Source: Gossypium raimondii (lineage: Eukaryota; Streptophyta; Magnoliopsida; Malvales; Malvaceae). From it: a stretch of 64,000 nt of DNA. The notes below the pieces were generated by a model, which saw nothing but the letters and a program-made list of their open reading frames with translations, was not told where the DNA came from and did no database searches. Positions 1 through 10,811 of this stretch are shown one piece after another. Positions within the stretch are counted from its first letter, which is position 1; every line of letters starts with the position of its first letter. A program made the position numbers and the translations under genes. The stretch covers positions 58,537,980-58,601,979 of the forward strand of contig NC_068575.1 in NCBI RefSeq assembly GCF_025698545.1, in the 5' to 3' direction.

Positions 1-2006
1 TATAGAGCTAATTAGCCTTCTTTTGTTTATACAATCATAACTTGATGTTGGAATGAAAATGCACATTAGACCTAAGAAGAAGTTTAATCTTGTAATTTTA
101 TTAGCTAATACCATCTTTGATAATCGGTGTTTTAGAGGGTTGTCCCTTGCTAGATCAAACTTTCTCTTTGTTGTTTCTTTTTTAACTTGTTGGCCTTTCT
201 CCGTCTCCTAGAGCAGTTCTAGAATAGGGTTTGACTTGGTTTCTCTTGCTTGTTTTGGTCCTGTGCATGTGCTCTTGGGGTTCCTCTTATACCATTCTAC
301 TTCTAGCCCCATGGCTCGATCCAATGCACAAGCCTGGATTTTCAGGTTTGTGGCTGACTTTCTTTAATGGTTGCCTAATGTTTTTTGTGATAGGAAGACG
401 TCTAATGATTTTGGATGCTCTCTGACTTCATTTGACAGTTCTACTTTCTTTTCTGCGTCACAGTGATTGAGACAAGTTTTATTTATTTATTTATATTAAT
501 TTTAAGTATTTAATCAACAATTCAACAATTCAATTATAAAATTATAAAATAAATATACAAATAACGTTATATTATGAGCCTAATTTTTTATATAATAAAT
601 AAAAGTTTTATCATAATAAAACATATAATGTAACTAAAACTTCAAATAATTTTATGTAAATTTTAATAAATATATTTATTATATAATTTATTTTTGAAAT
701 TTCTATAAATTATATGATGAAAATATAACTAATTAAAGGTCTACCTATAAGCTAATAACTTTTAGTTGAAAAAATCTCTGTCCAAGTTAATTCATTTTTA
801 TTATCAATAAAATTGTGCTCTATAAATCTTTTCCTATCAATTTTTTTAACATTAATCTTATTATAGTTTCTTATCATATATGTTTTTTTTATACAATGCT
901 TAGAACTATCCATAGCCCCCCTCCCGAACCTTTAAATAGGAGGATAATGCGTTTCAGTGCACTTAAACTCATGTCCTCCGGCCAATACCAATCGAGCTAC
1001 GACTCAATCGACTTTCCTATCAAATTTTTAAAAATACAATTTTTCGATATGCATAGCTTGTTTCGGAATATTTACAGCATTCCTTTTGTATAAATATTTT
1101 TATTTATTTTTACAAAATTTCAACTTACTAAATTCATTTGCAAAAAGGGATCCTTAAAAAACTTTATTGAATAAAATAATATATTTGATATATGATTAGT
1201 CATATAATTGTGATTACATAGATACATTCTGTTCAATGTCCTTGATAAAAGGTATAAGAGCATTGATAGAACTAACTCATTGTTTTTTAGGCGAGTAATT
1301 GATGACATTACAATTTTTTCTTTTTGGAAGAAAGTATAAAATATTTAGGGAAGACGCATCTTTTTTAAAAATATTTTAATTTTTAAATTGAAAAATATGT
1401 TTGATAATTGACAATTTATTTTAAACATGAAACATGATCGGTACTTATTTTTCAATAATAGAAATAGAAGAAATAATTTTTTTGTATTTATATAAATTCA
1501 AAACAGGGTATTATAGATTTAATATAAGAAAATTATTAACAAAATATGCATTTCCATGAATTTGAACAAGGGATGATTTCATTTAAAATTAAAAATTTTT
1601 GTTTTTATCAGTACTACAAAACATTTTAGTGAAAACAATAAAAACAATTTTTATTATTTTTATTTTTATATATTTTATATTTTAAAATTTCAACCAAATA
1701 TAATTTCTTCTATGTTTTTTTTCGAAAAATAAAAAAATGACCTCTATTTTATGAAACCAATGGAAGATTAAAATTTCCACAAAACTGTCTCTTTTTTTCT
1801 TTTCGAAATAATTTTATTAGTTCACTTAATATGTTTTATTAATAAATTTAGTTGATTATGTATAAAAATAGATAAAATTTATTAGAAATTCACGTATATG
1901 CATATGAAAATCACTATCTAGAACATAAAAGTGTATTTAAAAATAATATACAATAAATAATTAAATTAATTATGAAATATATACAACAGAGATAATAAAG
2001 TGTGCA
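1..2006. other. intergenic, no gene supported
   Basis: The first 430 bases are less AT-rich than what follows and could be the tail of a gene lying off the left edge, but I recognise no protein in any frame. From about 480 to 2000 the sequence is very AT-rich with no supported coding region. It contains one copy of a dispersed repeat near 931-1012 (listed separately). Confidence 0.5.
931..1012 (+). repeat. dispersed repeat, copy A
   Basis: This block contains the signature GTTTCAGTGCACTTAAACTC, then ATGTCCTCC and GACTCAATCGACT. Similar text recurs at 42585-42684 (+), 43147-43252 (inverted) and 62922-63015 (+). The class is not known to me. No coding potential or terminal structure is evident. 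Confidence 0.6.
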
Positions 2007-2230
2007 CAGTGGTGAAGCCAAGGGCTGGTAAATATTTCATTTAAGCCCTTTATAATTTATAAAATTTCAAATTAGTAATTGTAAAATTTTGGCCCAAAAA
2101 TGATAAAAATTTGATTTGATCCTTTAAAATTATAAAGATATAGGCCATTAAAATGATGAAATTGCATTTTAACTATTGTAAAGATATACAATTTAATTCT
2201 GCCCCCAAAAAATTTTCGGCTTCTCCCTAT
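2007..2230. mobile_element. hAT-like MITE, 224 bp
   Basis: The left end reads CAGTGGTGAAGCC and the right end reads GGCTTCTCCCTAT, which is an imperfect terminal inverted repeat. The element is flanked on both sides by GTGTGCA (2000-2006 and 2231-2237), a 7-base repeat compatible with a slightly decayed 8-bp hAT target duplication. It is AT-rich and non-coding. A probable relative lies at 39116-39348. Class assignment is inference from end sequence and duplication length. Confidence 0.6.
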
Positions 2231-2765
2231 GTGTGCATAATAAAATTAAAATGTATAAAAATATTAAAATAAAGCTTTAGTTTAGTGATAAGTTAAAGGT
2301 TTTATTGATGCAATTGATATAGGTTCAAATCCTGCCATATACATGTTTTTATTGAATTAAAAAAAAAGACTAAAGTGCCGTCAAATAACATAACTTGTTT
2401 TAATTACGAAATGATATTTTCGTAATTTTTCTAACCGAATTGAGGCGTAATTGATGAGTGACACTAACATAGTAAAAGGCTTAACAAATAATATAGAGTA
2501 TTACAATAATAATAATAATATTCATTTATAAAATTCATTTATATTTTACGAAATATAAAAGACATAGAGTAGATGGTATGACATACTTATTTTTATTTAT
2601 AAAATTCATTCTATTGTTTCAATTGGGTGCTATTTGAAATTCATCCCTATTTTATAAAAATTAAAAGTTAAAAGTTATATTTTACGAAAATTGGAAGGTC
2701 AGTGCAATTGGTGATAAACACATAAACTTAATCCGCTATTTTTTTAATTAATTTATTACATATAA
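2231..2765. other. AT-rich intergenic, no gene
   Basis: This stretch holds a short TAA-type microsatellite near 2500-2520 and no supported gene. A phrase resembling the dispersed tract AGGTTCAAATCCTGCC occurs near 2320-2335, but I cannot assign it to a tRNA or a SINE. Confidence 0.4.
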
Positions 2766-5606
2766 TGTAATGGCCCAAATTCAAAATTATCGGAATAGTG
2801 GTTTCGTAACCACAAATTCAATTTAAAGAGAAATTTATTTTAATATTTTGCATGAATATTGATATGATAGGAAAAATCGTATGAAAATATCGATAGAAAA
2901 ATTTTCTTGATTAAGCGGTTAGTTAGAAAAGAAATTATTGAAGAAATTAGGTAAAAATAAGATATCGAGACTTCAATCTCGTAAAACCGAGTCAAAAATA
3001 TTTTTATAAATATTTATGAAGTGTTAGTAATATGGTATTAAAATTTTGTTAGAAAATTTTAATGTTTGGGTAGTCGATTAAGTAAAAAGGACTAAATTGA
3101 AAAAGGTGTAAAAGTTACTAGAGGAATTAAATAGCTCAATTGTGAAATGAGGAGGGACATAAATTGAAATAACCCCAAAAGGAGATATTTTGGGCGACAT
3201 ACGCTGAGAAAAATCAGGAGAATTGAAGAAATAAGGGTAAAATTGGAATATCACAAAATTTGCTTTAAGAGTTAGGACTAAAGTGGAATTATCTAGATTC
3301 CTCTTTATTTTTCTGCATTCCCATCAGCCAAAAACGTCCTAAGGGTTTCTTCAAGCTGGTTTTTCATAATTTTTGCACCAAGTGAGTTAATTCTTGCCTT
3401 TTTCTTGTAATTTTTGTGTTTCTAAGACTTTTACAACTAGGTCCTATTACTAAATTCATTAGTTTTTGATTTTATGAATGAATTTGAAAGTTGCTATGAA
3501 TATGTGCTGGAATTTTATGATGAAATAGGATGAAATTGAAGCTTTAATTTGTTTGTGAGATGATTTTATTAGGTAATTCCAATAGAAATTGATTTGTAGG
3601 ACCTAACTGTGAAAAAGTTTGGAATTAAAGTTTAGTGCTGAAATTATGATTTCCAAAGGTTATAAGGTAGTTTAAAGTGATATAATAAAGTGTTGATTGA
3701 GAAAAATCAGCTCAATTGAGAGGTTAATTGAGCAGGGACGAAATTATCATATTTGAAAGTTTAAGGGAAAAATGGTAATTAACACCATGCACTAAAACAG
3801 TTTTGGACAGCAGCAGTATTCTAACTTTGAAAAATCACCAAAAATTGTAGATATCGAATTAGAGGATGAATAAAATATGAAATTAAAGCTTATTGAGTCT
3901 AGTTTCTTATAAAAGAAACAGTGTAAGCAATGGAATTGTAAATCATGAGATATAATAGATTTTGTGAGACAAGGTCAGTATGAATTCGGGTTCCCCTGTT
4001 CTGACTTTGGAAAATCATTAAAAATTGTACAAAAATTATTATGAGTTATAATTTATATGCTTAGAATCCTTAATGAGTCTATTTTCTGAAGAAATAAAGG
4101 GAAGCATCATCCTAATTCTGTACAGTGAGATAATTAATTTTTAGTGAAGAGGGATAAGAACTGTCATACAGTGAAACAGGGGAAACTTTAAGGAATAAAC
4201 TGTACTTATTGGATAAACCAAAAATTCTGAAATTTTTATGGTAAGAAGATATGTGAGTCTAGTTTCAGGGAAAATTAACGGATCTTAATTTGGAGTTCTG
4301 TAGCTCAAGATATATATAATTTAGTGACTGTGACTCAGTGAGGCAGCTTTGAATGCACTATAAATAATAATGGAATTGTAGAGAAAGTTACATATGAACA
4401 TGAAATGTATTAGATTAATGATTAAATTTATTTATTTAGATCCGGAAAATTTAAATACGAAGCAAGATCGAGGAAAAGAAAAAGTTCGGGATTAGTAGAT
4501 TTTTTTTACGAACAAGTGTCGAGGTAAGTTCGTGTAACTTGAATTATATTCATAAATGCTTGAAATGTTTGTTATTGAGGTGAATATGATTTGGATGTTT
4601 ATTGTATGATAACTGATGAAGTATTGATATTCTGGATGAAAAGAGGAAATAAATCTCGGTTGAATGAAAGGAAAATTTGATAGATCTCTGAAAGGGAATT
4701 GACGGTAAAAAGGATCTAGCCCGGACGGGTGATCCTATCCTGATATAGCCCTCCAAGAATATGTGGAAAATGGATTTAGCCGGACGGGTAATCCGAATTA
4801 GGTCTGAATTTAGCTTTGGACTGGTAATTGGATCCAAGCTCATTAGAGTAATTGTCGTTGCAGGGATTTAGCTTGACCGGTAATCCCGACAATACTCGTG
4901 AGTTTATATTCTGAGGATTTAGCTTTGACTGGTAATCTCATTGTAAGGATGAGGTTCATGAGTGTGCTCTCTGAAATGGAAATGTCGACATGAATATGAA
5001 TTGACGGACCGGATTTGTACACTTAGGTGTACCCTGGATATCCATCGAAATTCCAAGTAGTTCAACGGGATAAATATGGAAAATAACAAGGAAATGGAAA
5101 TCATGGAATTGATGAGCTCATCAATCATTTATCTTTGTAATGAATTTGTATGAGGTTGAGTTTGTATGTGATAGATATATGTTTATGTGAATTGGATGTG
5201 TGCTTGTGTTATTAAATGATGGATGTATAAGTATGGTAAGTATAATTTACATTGCATGAACTTACTAAGCACAAAGTGCTTACCCTGTTTCTTTTTCCCC
5301 TGTTTGTAGAGTTAAGAGCTCGGAGGTCGGATTTGGTCGGAGACACATCACACTATCAATCTCGAGATCTCGGTACATAAAGGAACTTTATTTTGGAAAT
5401 CAATGGCATGTATAAGCTAGTAAATTAGATGTTAATGTGAAATGAATGTATGGTTAGCCATTGGTATGGCTAACAAATTTTGGTTTTGGTATGTGATGAA
5501 ATTATCTTATGAATATGATAAATCTATCTTGAAAAAAAAAATTCGGTAAAATCTGGTAATGCCTCATACTCTATTTCGGCGACGAATACGGGTAGGGGGT
5601 ATTACA
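2766..5606. mobile_element. solo-LTR-like fossil, probably Ty3/Gypsy
   Basis: A 2,841-bp unit begins TGTAATGGCCC and ends GGGGGTATTACA, so its tips are TGTAAT and ATTACA. It is flanked by the 5-bp direct repeat TATAA (2761-2765 and 5607-5611). TG...CA tips plus a 5-bp duplication are the mark of LTR-element insertion. No internal coding region, primer-binding site or second LTR follows, so a solo LTR left by recombination is the simplest reading. The great length and end style resemble the long LTRs of Tekay-type chromoviruses, which is inference. A cluster of five related short motifs lies at 4710-4944. Age cannot be judged from a single LTR; the exact duplication argues against great antiquity. 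Confidence 0.7.
4710..4944. repeat. five spaced motif copies inside the LTR
   Basis: The motif GGATTTAGC...CGGTAATCC and variants appears at about 4710-4739, 4770-4798, 4804-4835, 4863-4890 and 4914-4944. The copies share a core GGATYTAGC followed by about 5-9 bases and GGTRATCC. They are degenerate and irregularly spaced, so this is a clustered motif and not a clean tandem array. Confidence 0.6.
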
Positions 5607-5611
5607 TATAA

Positions 5612-6899
5612 ATTGATAAATTATTATTATTTATTTATTTTGCGCATATAAATTTCTAAACCGGTGATTTATAGATCAATAATTTATCGCAAAAGTTTAA
5701 TATGATAATCTTTATCATATTAGACTAAATTCTCAATTTTCATAATAAATTTCAATTTTGACCCATTAAAATTGAGGATTAATTTTTTATTTCTGTAAAA
5801 TTAAAAGATGAAATTCATATGGTTAAGTTCTTAGTTTATTAAGATAAACACATGGGAACAAAAATATTTAGATATTTATATATAACATTTCATAATAATT
5901 ACTTTTTAGACACCCACGGGTGAATATAATATTTATGTACAAAATTTAGTTTTATAAATAATTATAGTTTAAAAAGAGTGAGTTATTGATGAGAAGCTAT
6001 ATATATAATTATATTTTATTTATATATATATATTCTCTTCTTTAATTTACAAATTTAGTATTATTATATTTTCAATAGTATTACTTTATCGGGCTCGTTC
6101 TTAATATTTTTGGAGCCCTAAGCGAAACAATAATTTGTGCCCTTTTAAAAAAATTATAAAATGTAATACAATAAAAGTTGAAAAAATTTTGGGTCCTAAG
6201 AGATGAAATATTTATGGTGAAAAATTGAAAGCTCTAGGCATGCTAGGCATTTAATTAATTTATTTTAGTCTGAATTTTGTTTCCACGTTAAAAGCTGAAA
6301 AAATGTTTTTTGGGGCCCTTTCCAACCCTGAACCCTAGGCGGCTGCACTCTCAAATAACTCCTAGGGGTCAGACCTGTACTTGATTTGTGACATCAAATT
6401 AAATTATAAATTTATAATAACAAAAAAAAGATCTATATATTATTTTATTTTGATGAATTACAATAACAAAGCAAAACCCAAACAACCAACGCGACTAGCG
6501 GGATTCAAACTTAGACCACACCTGAAGCGATGAACACCCTTAACCATTAGGACATCACATAAGTTCAAAGTCTATATATGTATTTATGAATTAAGATCTA
6601 CTGCATTTGGATTACACAAACAAAATTAATTACCTTATTATCATATTTCATATCATTTGATTTTGGTACATGACGTTACTCAAATTCATTTGAAGAGAGA
6701 AAAGAAAAACTCTTTTTTTTTTGGTCAAATAAAGAGATGAGTTGATTAAATTACTCGAAAACATATAAAGTTAGTAATATATTACAAAGCAAATAGTAAA
6801 CAAATGTATATATGAAATTAATTTAACATCGCAGTGGATTAAAAAAGAAGAAAAAAAAAATCAACTGTTCTTACCAATGTCCCACTGAATCAAATCTGG
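5612..6899. other. intergenic with repeat debris
   Basis: AT-rich sequence downstream of the NF-YB gene. The segment about 6090-6360 has GC-richer pieces (GGAGCCCTAAGCG near the left, GGGCCC...CCCTAGGCGGC near the right) that look like the ends of a decayed DNA transposon, but I could not find matching target duplications. The tail of the NF-YB transcript should extend a few hundred bases below 6900. Confidence 0.35.
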
Positions 6900-7514
6900 C
6901 TACTGTAATTGCTTTTGAAAGGAATTGGAGGAGAAAGGCAAGGAAAATGGTTGATCCGAAGGAACAAAAGAAGGGTAAACATTTATTGAAGAATATACAT
7001 TGTTATTACTATTAGTATTAATATTAATATTGTTATTGTTGTTGAAAACTATATTTTGTTCATATTCCGAATGTTGTCGCCTTTGGTCCGATCTTTGTTG
7101 CTTTGGGAAAATAAGCTTCTCCCCTTCCATCTCTCTATATTTGCTTAAGTACAATTTCAAGGGTCCTACGTATTCCTCAAACCCTAATGTGGTGATTGCC
7201 CATATGATATCATCTCCATTGATGGTCTTCCTTTTCTCTCTTTGGCATTTGTCCGATGCCTCCCCTGTCACGAAGCTGATGAATTCCGACACGCATTCTT
7301 GAATCGTTTCTTTCGCGTCTTTGGAGATCTTACCATTGCTGGGGATAACTTTTTTCAGAATCCGGCTGACGTTTGCTATGGGAAGGAAACGGTCTTGTTC
7401 TTTATTGTTGTTGTTCTGATTGTGATTGCTATCACTACATGCTACATGTGGGCTTTCGGGGCTTCCTTTGTTAGGCACATGTGTCACGTTTCCATGCTTA
7501 ATTTCATCTTCCAT
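6900..7514 (-). CDS. NF-YB (HAP3-type) transcription factor subunit
   Basis: A single uninterrupted reading frame of 204 residues. NF-YB pairs with NF-YC through histone folds, and the dimer recruits NF-YA or CO-type proteins to CCAAT or related promoter elements in the nucleus. The histone-fold region spans about residues 41-132, beginning [12 protein letters not shown] and running through [37 protein letters not shown] and [16 protein letters not shown]. The N-terminus is short and Asn-rich, and the C-terminal tail has a long Asn/Ile run encoded by AAT/AAC repeats. An intronless gene and this core sequence fit the NF-YB2/NF-YB3 group, which promotes flowering in Arabidopsis. It lacks the Asp that marks LEC1-type proteins, having Lys in the ISKDAKE segment. 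The core differs from the usual family text at several places (LKKVIPSNG where MKKALPANA is typical), so the exact paralogue is uncertain. Confidence 0.93.
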   Translation of the reverse strand: MEDEIKHGNVTHVPNKGSPESPHVACSDSNHNQNNNNKEQDRFLPIANVSRILKKVIPSNGKISKDAKETIQECVSEFISFVTGEASDKCQREKRKTINGDDIIWAITTLGFEEYVGPLKLYLSKYREMEGEKLIFPKQQRSDQRRQHSEYEQNIVFNNNNNININTNSNNNVYSSINVYPSFVPSDQPFSLPFSSNSFQKQLQ

Positions 7515-9549
7515 TTCTTTCTCTCTTTTTTATTTTTTATTTTTTAAGTGATTAATATCTCTTGCAATGGTTAAAAAATTATTAAGAGACAATAATTGGA
7601 TAGAAGCATGAGATGTTTTGGGATTTTTATTTTGGGTGAAAATAGATGGAAACATTTGCATAAAAGTAGGCTGTTGAAGCTGAACCTGAAAAAAAAAAGG
7701 CCTTATTTTAAACCGAATGAGTCCCCGGGACTCGCTCCGGCGAAGTTGTTATGAGGCTTGACCGTATCTCCTTAACTAACATTTTCGTTTTCAGTTTAAA
7801 ATTTGAACATGTTTTTATTTATTTTTTATTTTTCAAAAACCATTTAAAGATATATGGTAAAATTTTAACTCACTTTTGAAATTAAAACTTTTAACGGCCA
7901 ATATACCAAATAATTATTTTTAATTTTTTTTAGTAAGATTGAAGTTTTATGAATAAAAATTTCATATTCAAATCTCATCATGCATAAATATAATATTTAG
8001 ATTTATTTCCAAGTATTGTCTACATTTATTTCATTTATCAGGATATCTATTACAAACAAGTTGATTGTTGAGGTGGTAGCTACCAACGTTGCTTCTATAG
8101 AGGTAAAAACAAAAGTTTGAACCTTAGAAAATGCAGTTACTGAGGGGATTTTACCCTTAAAAGTTCCGGATCCGACAACAGTTAATTTTAAGTTCAATGT
8201 AACTTGGGACACCCTTTTCTTTTAGAAAACTATAAGTTATTAATTTTGTATTAGAATGTGTTTGAACGAGTGTCATTTCTTTCAAAAAAAAAAATTCAAA
8301 TTTCCAGAAAGTAATTTACTTATTTAGATAAAAATAATGGAGGATTTTAAAATTATCATCGGAGAAAACAGCTAGAAACTACGTTGGTGGCAGGTCGGGT
8401 TACGAAAAAGGAAGAAAGTTAAAGAGAATAAAAGGGAAAAGTTAAAATTTTATTAGCTATACAAATTTCAATTTGATTTAAAATTGATAAAGTGATAAAA
8501 TTTAGGGTTACGTCATATTATCGTTGGGTTATCGATTAAGTAATCATAACGTAATAAATTAATAACGTTAATAAAATTTTAAAGTTTGGTGGCCAAACAT
8601 AAATTTGTTCAAATATATGTGACTAATTTTATAGCTAGCCTTAAAATTTATAAAATAATTATTTATTGAAACAATAAAACTACAATTGTTAATATTTTGA
8701 ATTGATGAATTGTGAAATATCAGGATTTTAAAATGTTCAAAATGTTAAAATTTCTCATTCAAATATACTACTAAAAATTAGAAAAAAATTATAGCGAAAA
8801 TAACCTCGACCTCTCTACCAAGAAAATCCAATATTTAAATCAACCACAACCAATCATCAACGATTGCAAAATCAATCTGGGTGTGAATTTTGTGTTTTTT
8901 TTTGTCATTATGATTTTAAATTGTTCTTTTAGTGAATTTTTAGGTTTTTTTAAAGGTTTGTGAAGTTAATACAATGGAAGAAGGAAATAATAATAAAGTC
9001 AATCTTTTATATAATAATTCTATTTATCTGTTAAAATTCTGAATATTATAAATAGGTAGTAGTTATATCGCCTATATGATTTAGATTATATTTGATTTTA
9101 TAATATTCATATTAAAAAATACAAAATGTATTAATAATTAGTTTGCATACTCGTGTAATGCATAGATTAATAATGATTGTCCATGTAATTATATTTTAAA
9201 GAATAAAACAAATGTAAATATATTCTTAAGCTAAAAATTGATAATACATATTAGAGGTATATATAATCGATAATTCATAATATAAAATATATGTTTTATT
9301 CTTAAATTTGAAAATTTTTCATTAAAAAATTATAGTAAATAAATATGGTAATATTTTTATTATAAAAATTTGTATTAACAAACAAATTTATGAAAAACAA
9401 TTATACGATAAAAAATTTATTATAAAAAACAATAAAAGTAATTTAAAATAATCTTATAAATTGTAATATGGAAAACAAATTATTTTATAAAAAAGATAAT
9501 TATAATTAACAACAATAATATTATAAATACGTCAATATTTTTTTTACAT
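7515..9549. other. intergenic, NF-YB upstream region and AT-rich DNA
   Basis: The NF-YB promoter must lie just above 7514; the immediate leader on the minus strand is purine-rich. The rest is AT-rich. A frame at 8003-8212 on the minus strand was examined and no family was recognised. No gene is supported here. Confidence 0.4.
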
Positions 9550-10210
9550 GTATACCTCTTATTGATACTAATATTTAAGGAGAAGATAGGGAGGAAATGA
9601 TGATGGTGATTAGAAAGTCAGTTCACCTATTATAGGTTAAAAATCGAAGTAGGAAGGAAGGAGTAAGTAGATAAGGAGAAGAGGCTATAAAGTGTTAGGG
9701 TTTAAGGTAGTATAATAAAGGTGAACCTCTGGGTTGAGGTGTATATAAGGGGAAGGTCTCCTTGCTTGATAGTATACCATGTCATTTACAGTACGAATGG
9801 TGGCCAATTGGTATGGCCGGCTAGGTGGCAAGTTTGTTATACGTTAATTGTCATCAAGTGTGGTACTGCGTGAGCCTATTTTGACATTTCATTCGCTGAA
9901 GTAGTACAAAGTTGTTAAGTCTTAATGGTCCCCTTCTAAAGATAAGAACATGTTGCTATAAGCGAGTAGCATAATGGAGGGTTCGCTAAAAGTGGGTGTC
10001 CTAATAGAGGGGCCAGCTAGTGCCAAAGACAAGTGGCCTTCCTATATGCGGTATATGAAGCATGCGGGTGGTTGATCATTGAATGACCAGTCAGATGGTA
10101 CCAAATGAAGTGTTATCCGTGGGTGTCTTTAAGGCCGCTACCCTAAACCACTCGATTGAAGGGGGACAATGGTTATACCCTACCTTAGCTGAGACATATG
10201 GCAATGCAAG
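9550..10210. repeat. GC-elevated block, probable LTR-element fragment
   Basis: About 650 bases stand out from the AT-rich surroundings by base composition. There is no open frame of note. The piece GTGTATATAAGGGGAAGG near 9738-9755 looks like a promoter TATA region followed by a transcript leader, as in plant LTRs. I could not find both ends, so the call rests on composition and style only. Confidence 0.35.
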
Positions 10211-10295
10211 AAATGGACTTATGAAGTGTTATAAAAATAATTTAAAAGACTAAATATAAAGAAAGGAAAGAGCGACTAAAGAAAATCGTAAAAAG

Positions 10296-10320
10296 ATAAT
10301 AATAATAATAATAATAATAA
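10296..10320. repeat. (AAT)n microsatellite
   Basis: About eight AAT units, downstream of the PMT gene. A second short AAT tract lies at 10682-10701, between this one and the PMT stop codon, probably in or near its 3' UTR. Confidence 0.85.
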
Positions 10321-10811
10321 TTTCTTTTATAATCTCTTTTTTTAACGCTGTTCATAATATATGGTGGTTAAACATTGTAACAATGAATCATATTTCCATT
10401 TTCGTTCTTGTTTCTTATAAGCTCTTGAATTTAAGCTTAAAATTTTCCAGTACTGAAATTTCAAAGATTTTGTATTTGTATTGCTTTTATCATTTAATTG
10501 ATCGTATATTTTAATATCTTTAATTAGTAGTGGTTTTTGTAACATTATTGCCAGCTTTAGTTTCTATAAATGTTCCAGCCATAATGCCTGAACATTATTT
10601 TCCATTGAAGAACTCACAGTATGATATTACAGGAAAACTTGGAAACGCCAAGCTCAGAGTTTAAAGGAATAAAATAAAATAAATAATAATAATAATAATA
10701 AACTAAAGGCCTACATGATACAAGCCTACAAAGGCTATAACATAGAGAACTAATCCCCAAAAATTGCAAAATGTGGCAAAAGTGAGAATGTGATGATAGG
10801 AGATAGCATGC

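Noticed and set aside
231-425. 64-residue plus-strand frame near the left edge
   Set aside because: It starts at a non-ATG codon, is hydrophobic by low complexity, and matches nothing I know; it could be the tail of an outside gene but this cannot be shown.
8003-8212. 69-residue minus-strand frame
   Set aside because: No recognised family, no start context or promoter; surrounding DNA is intergenic in character.
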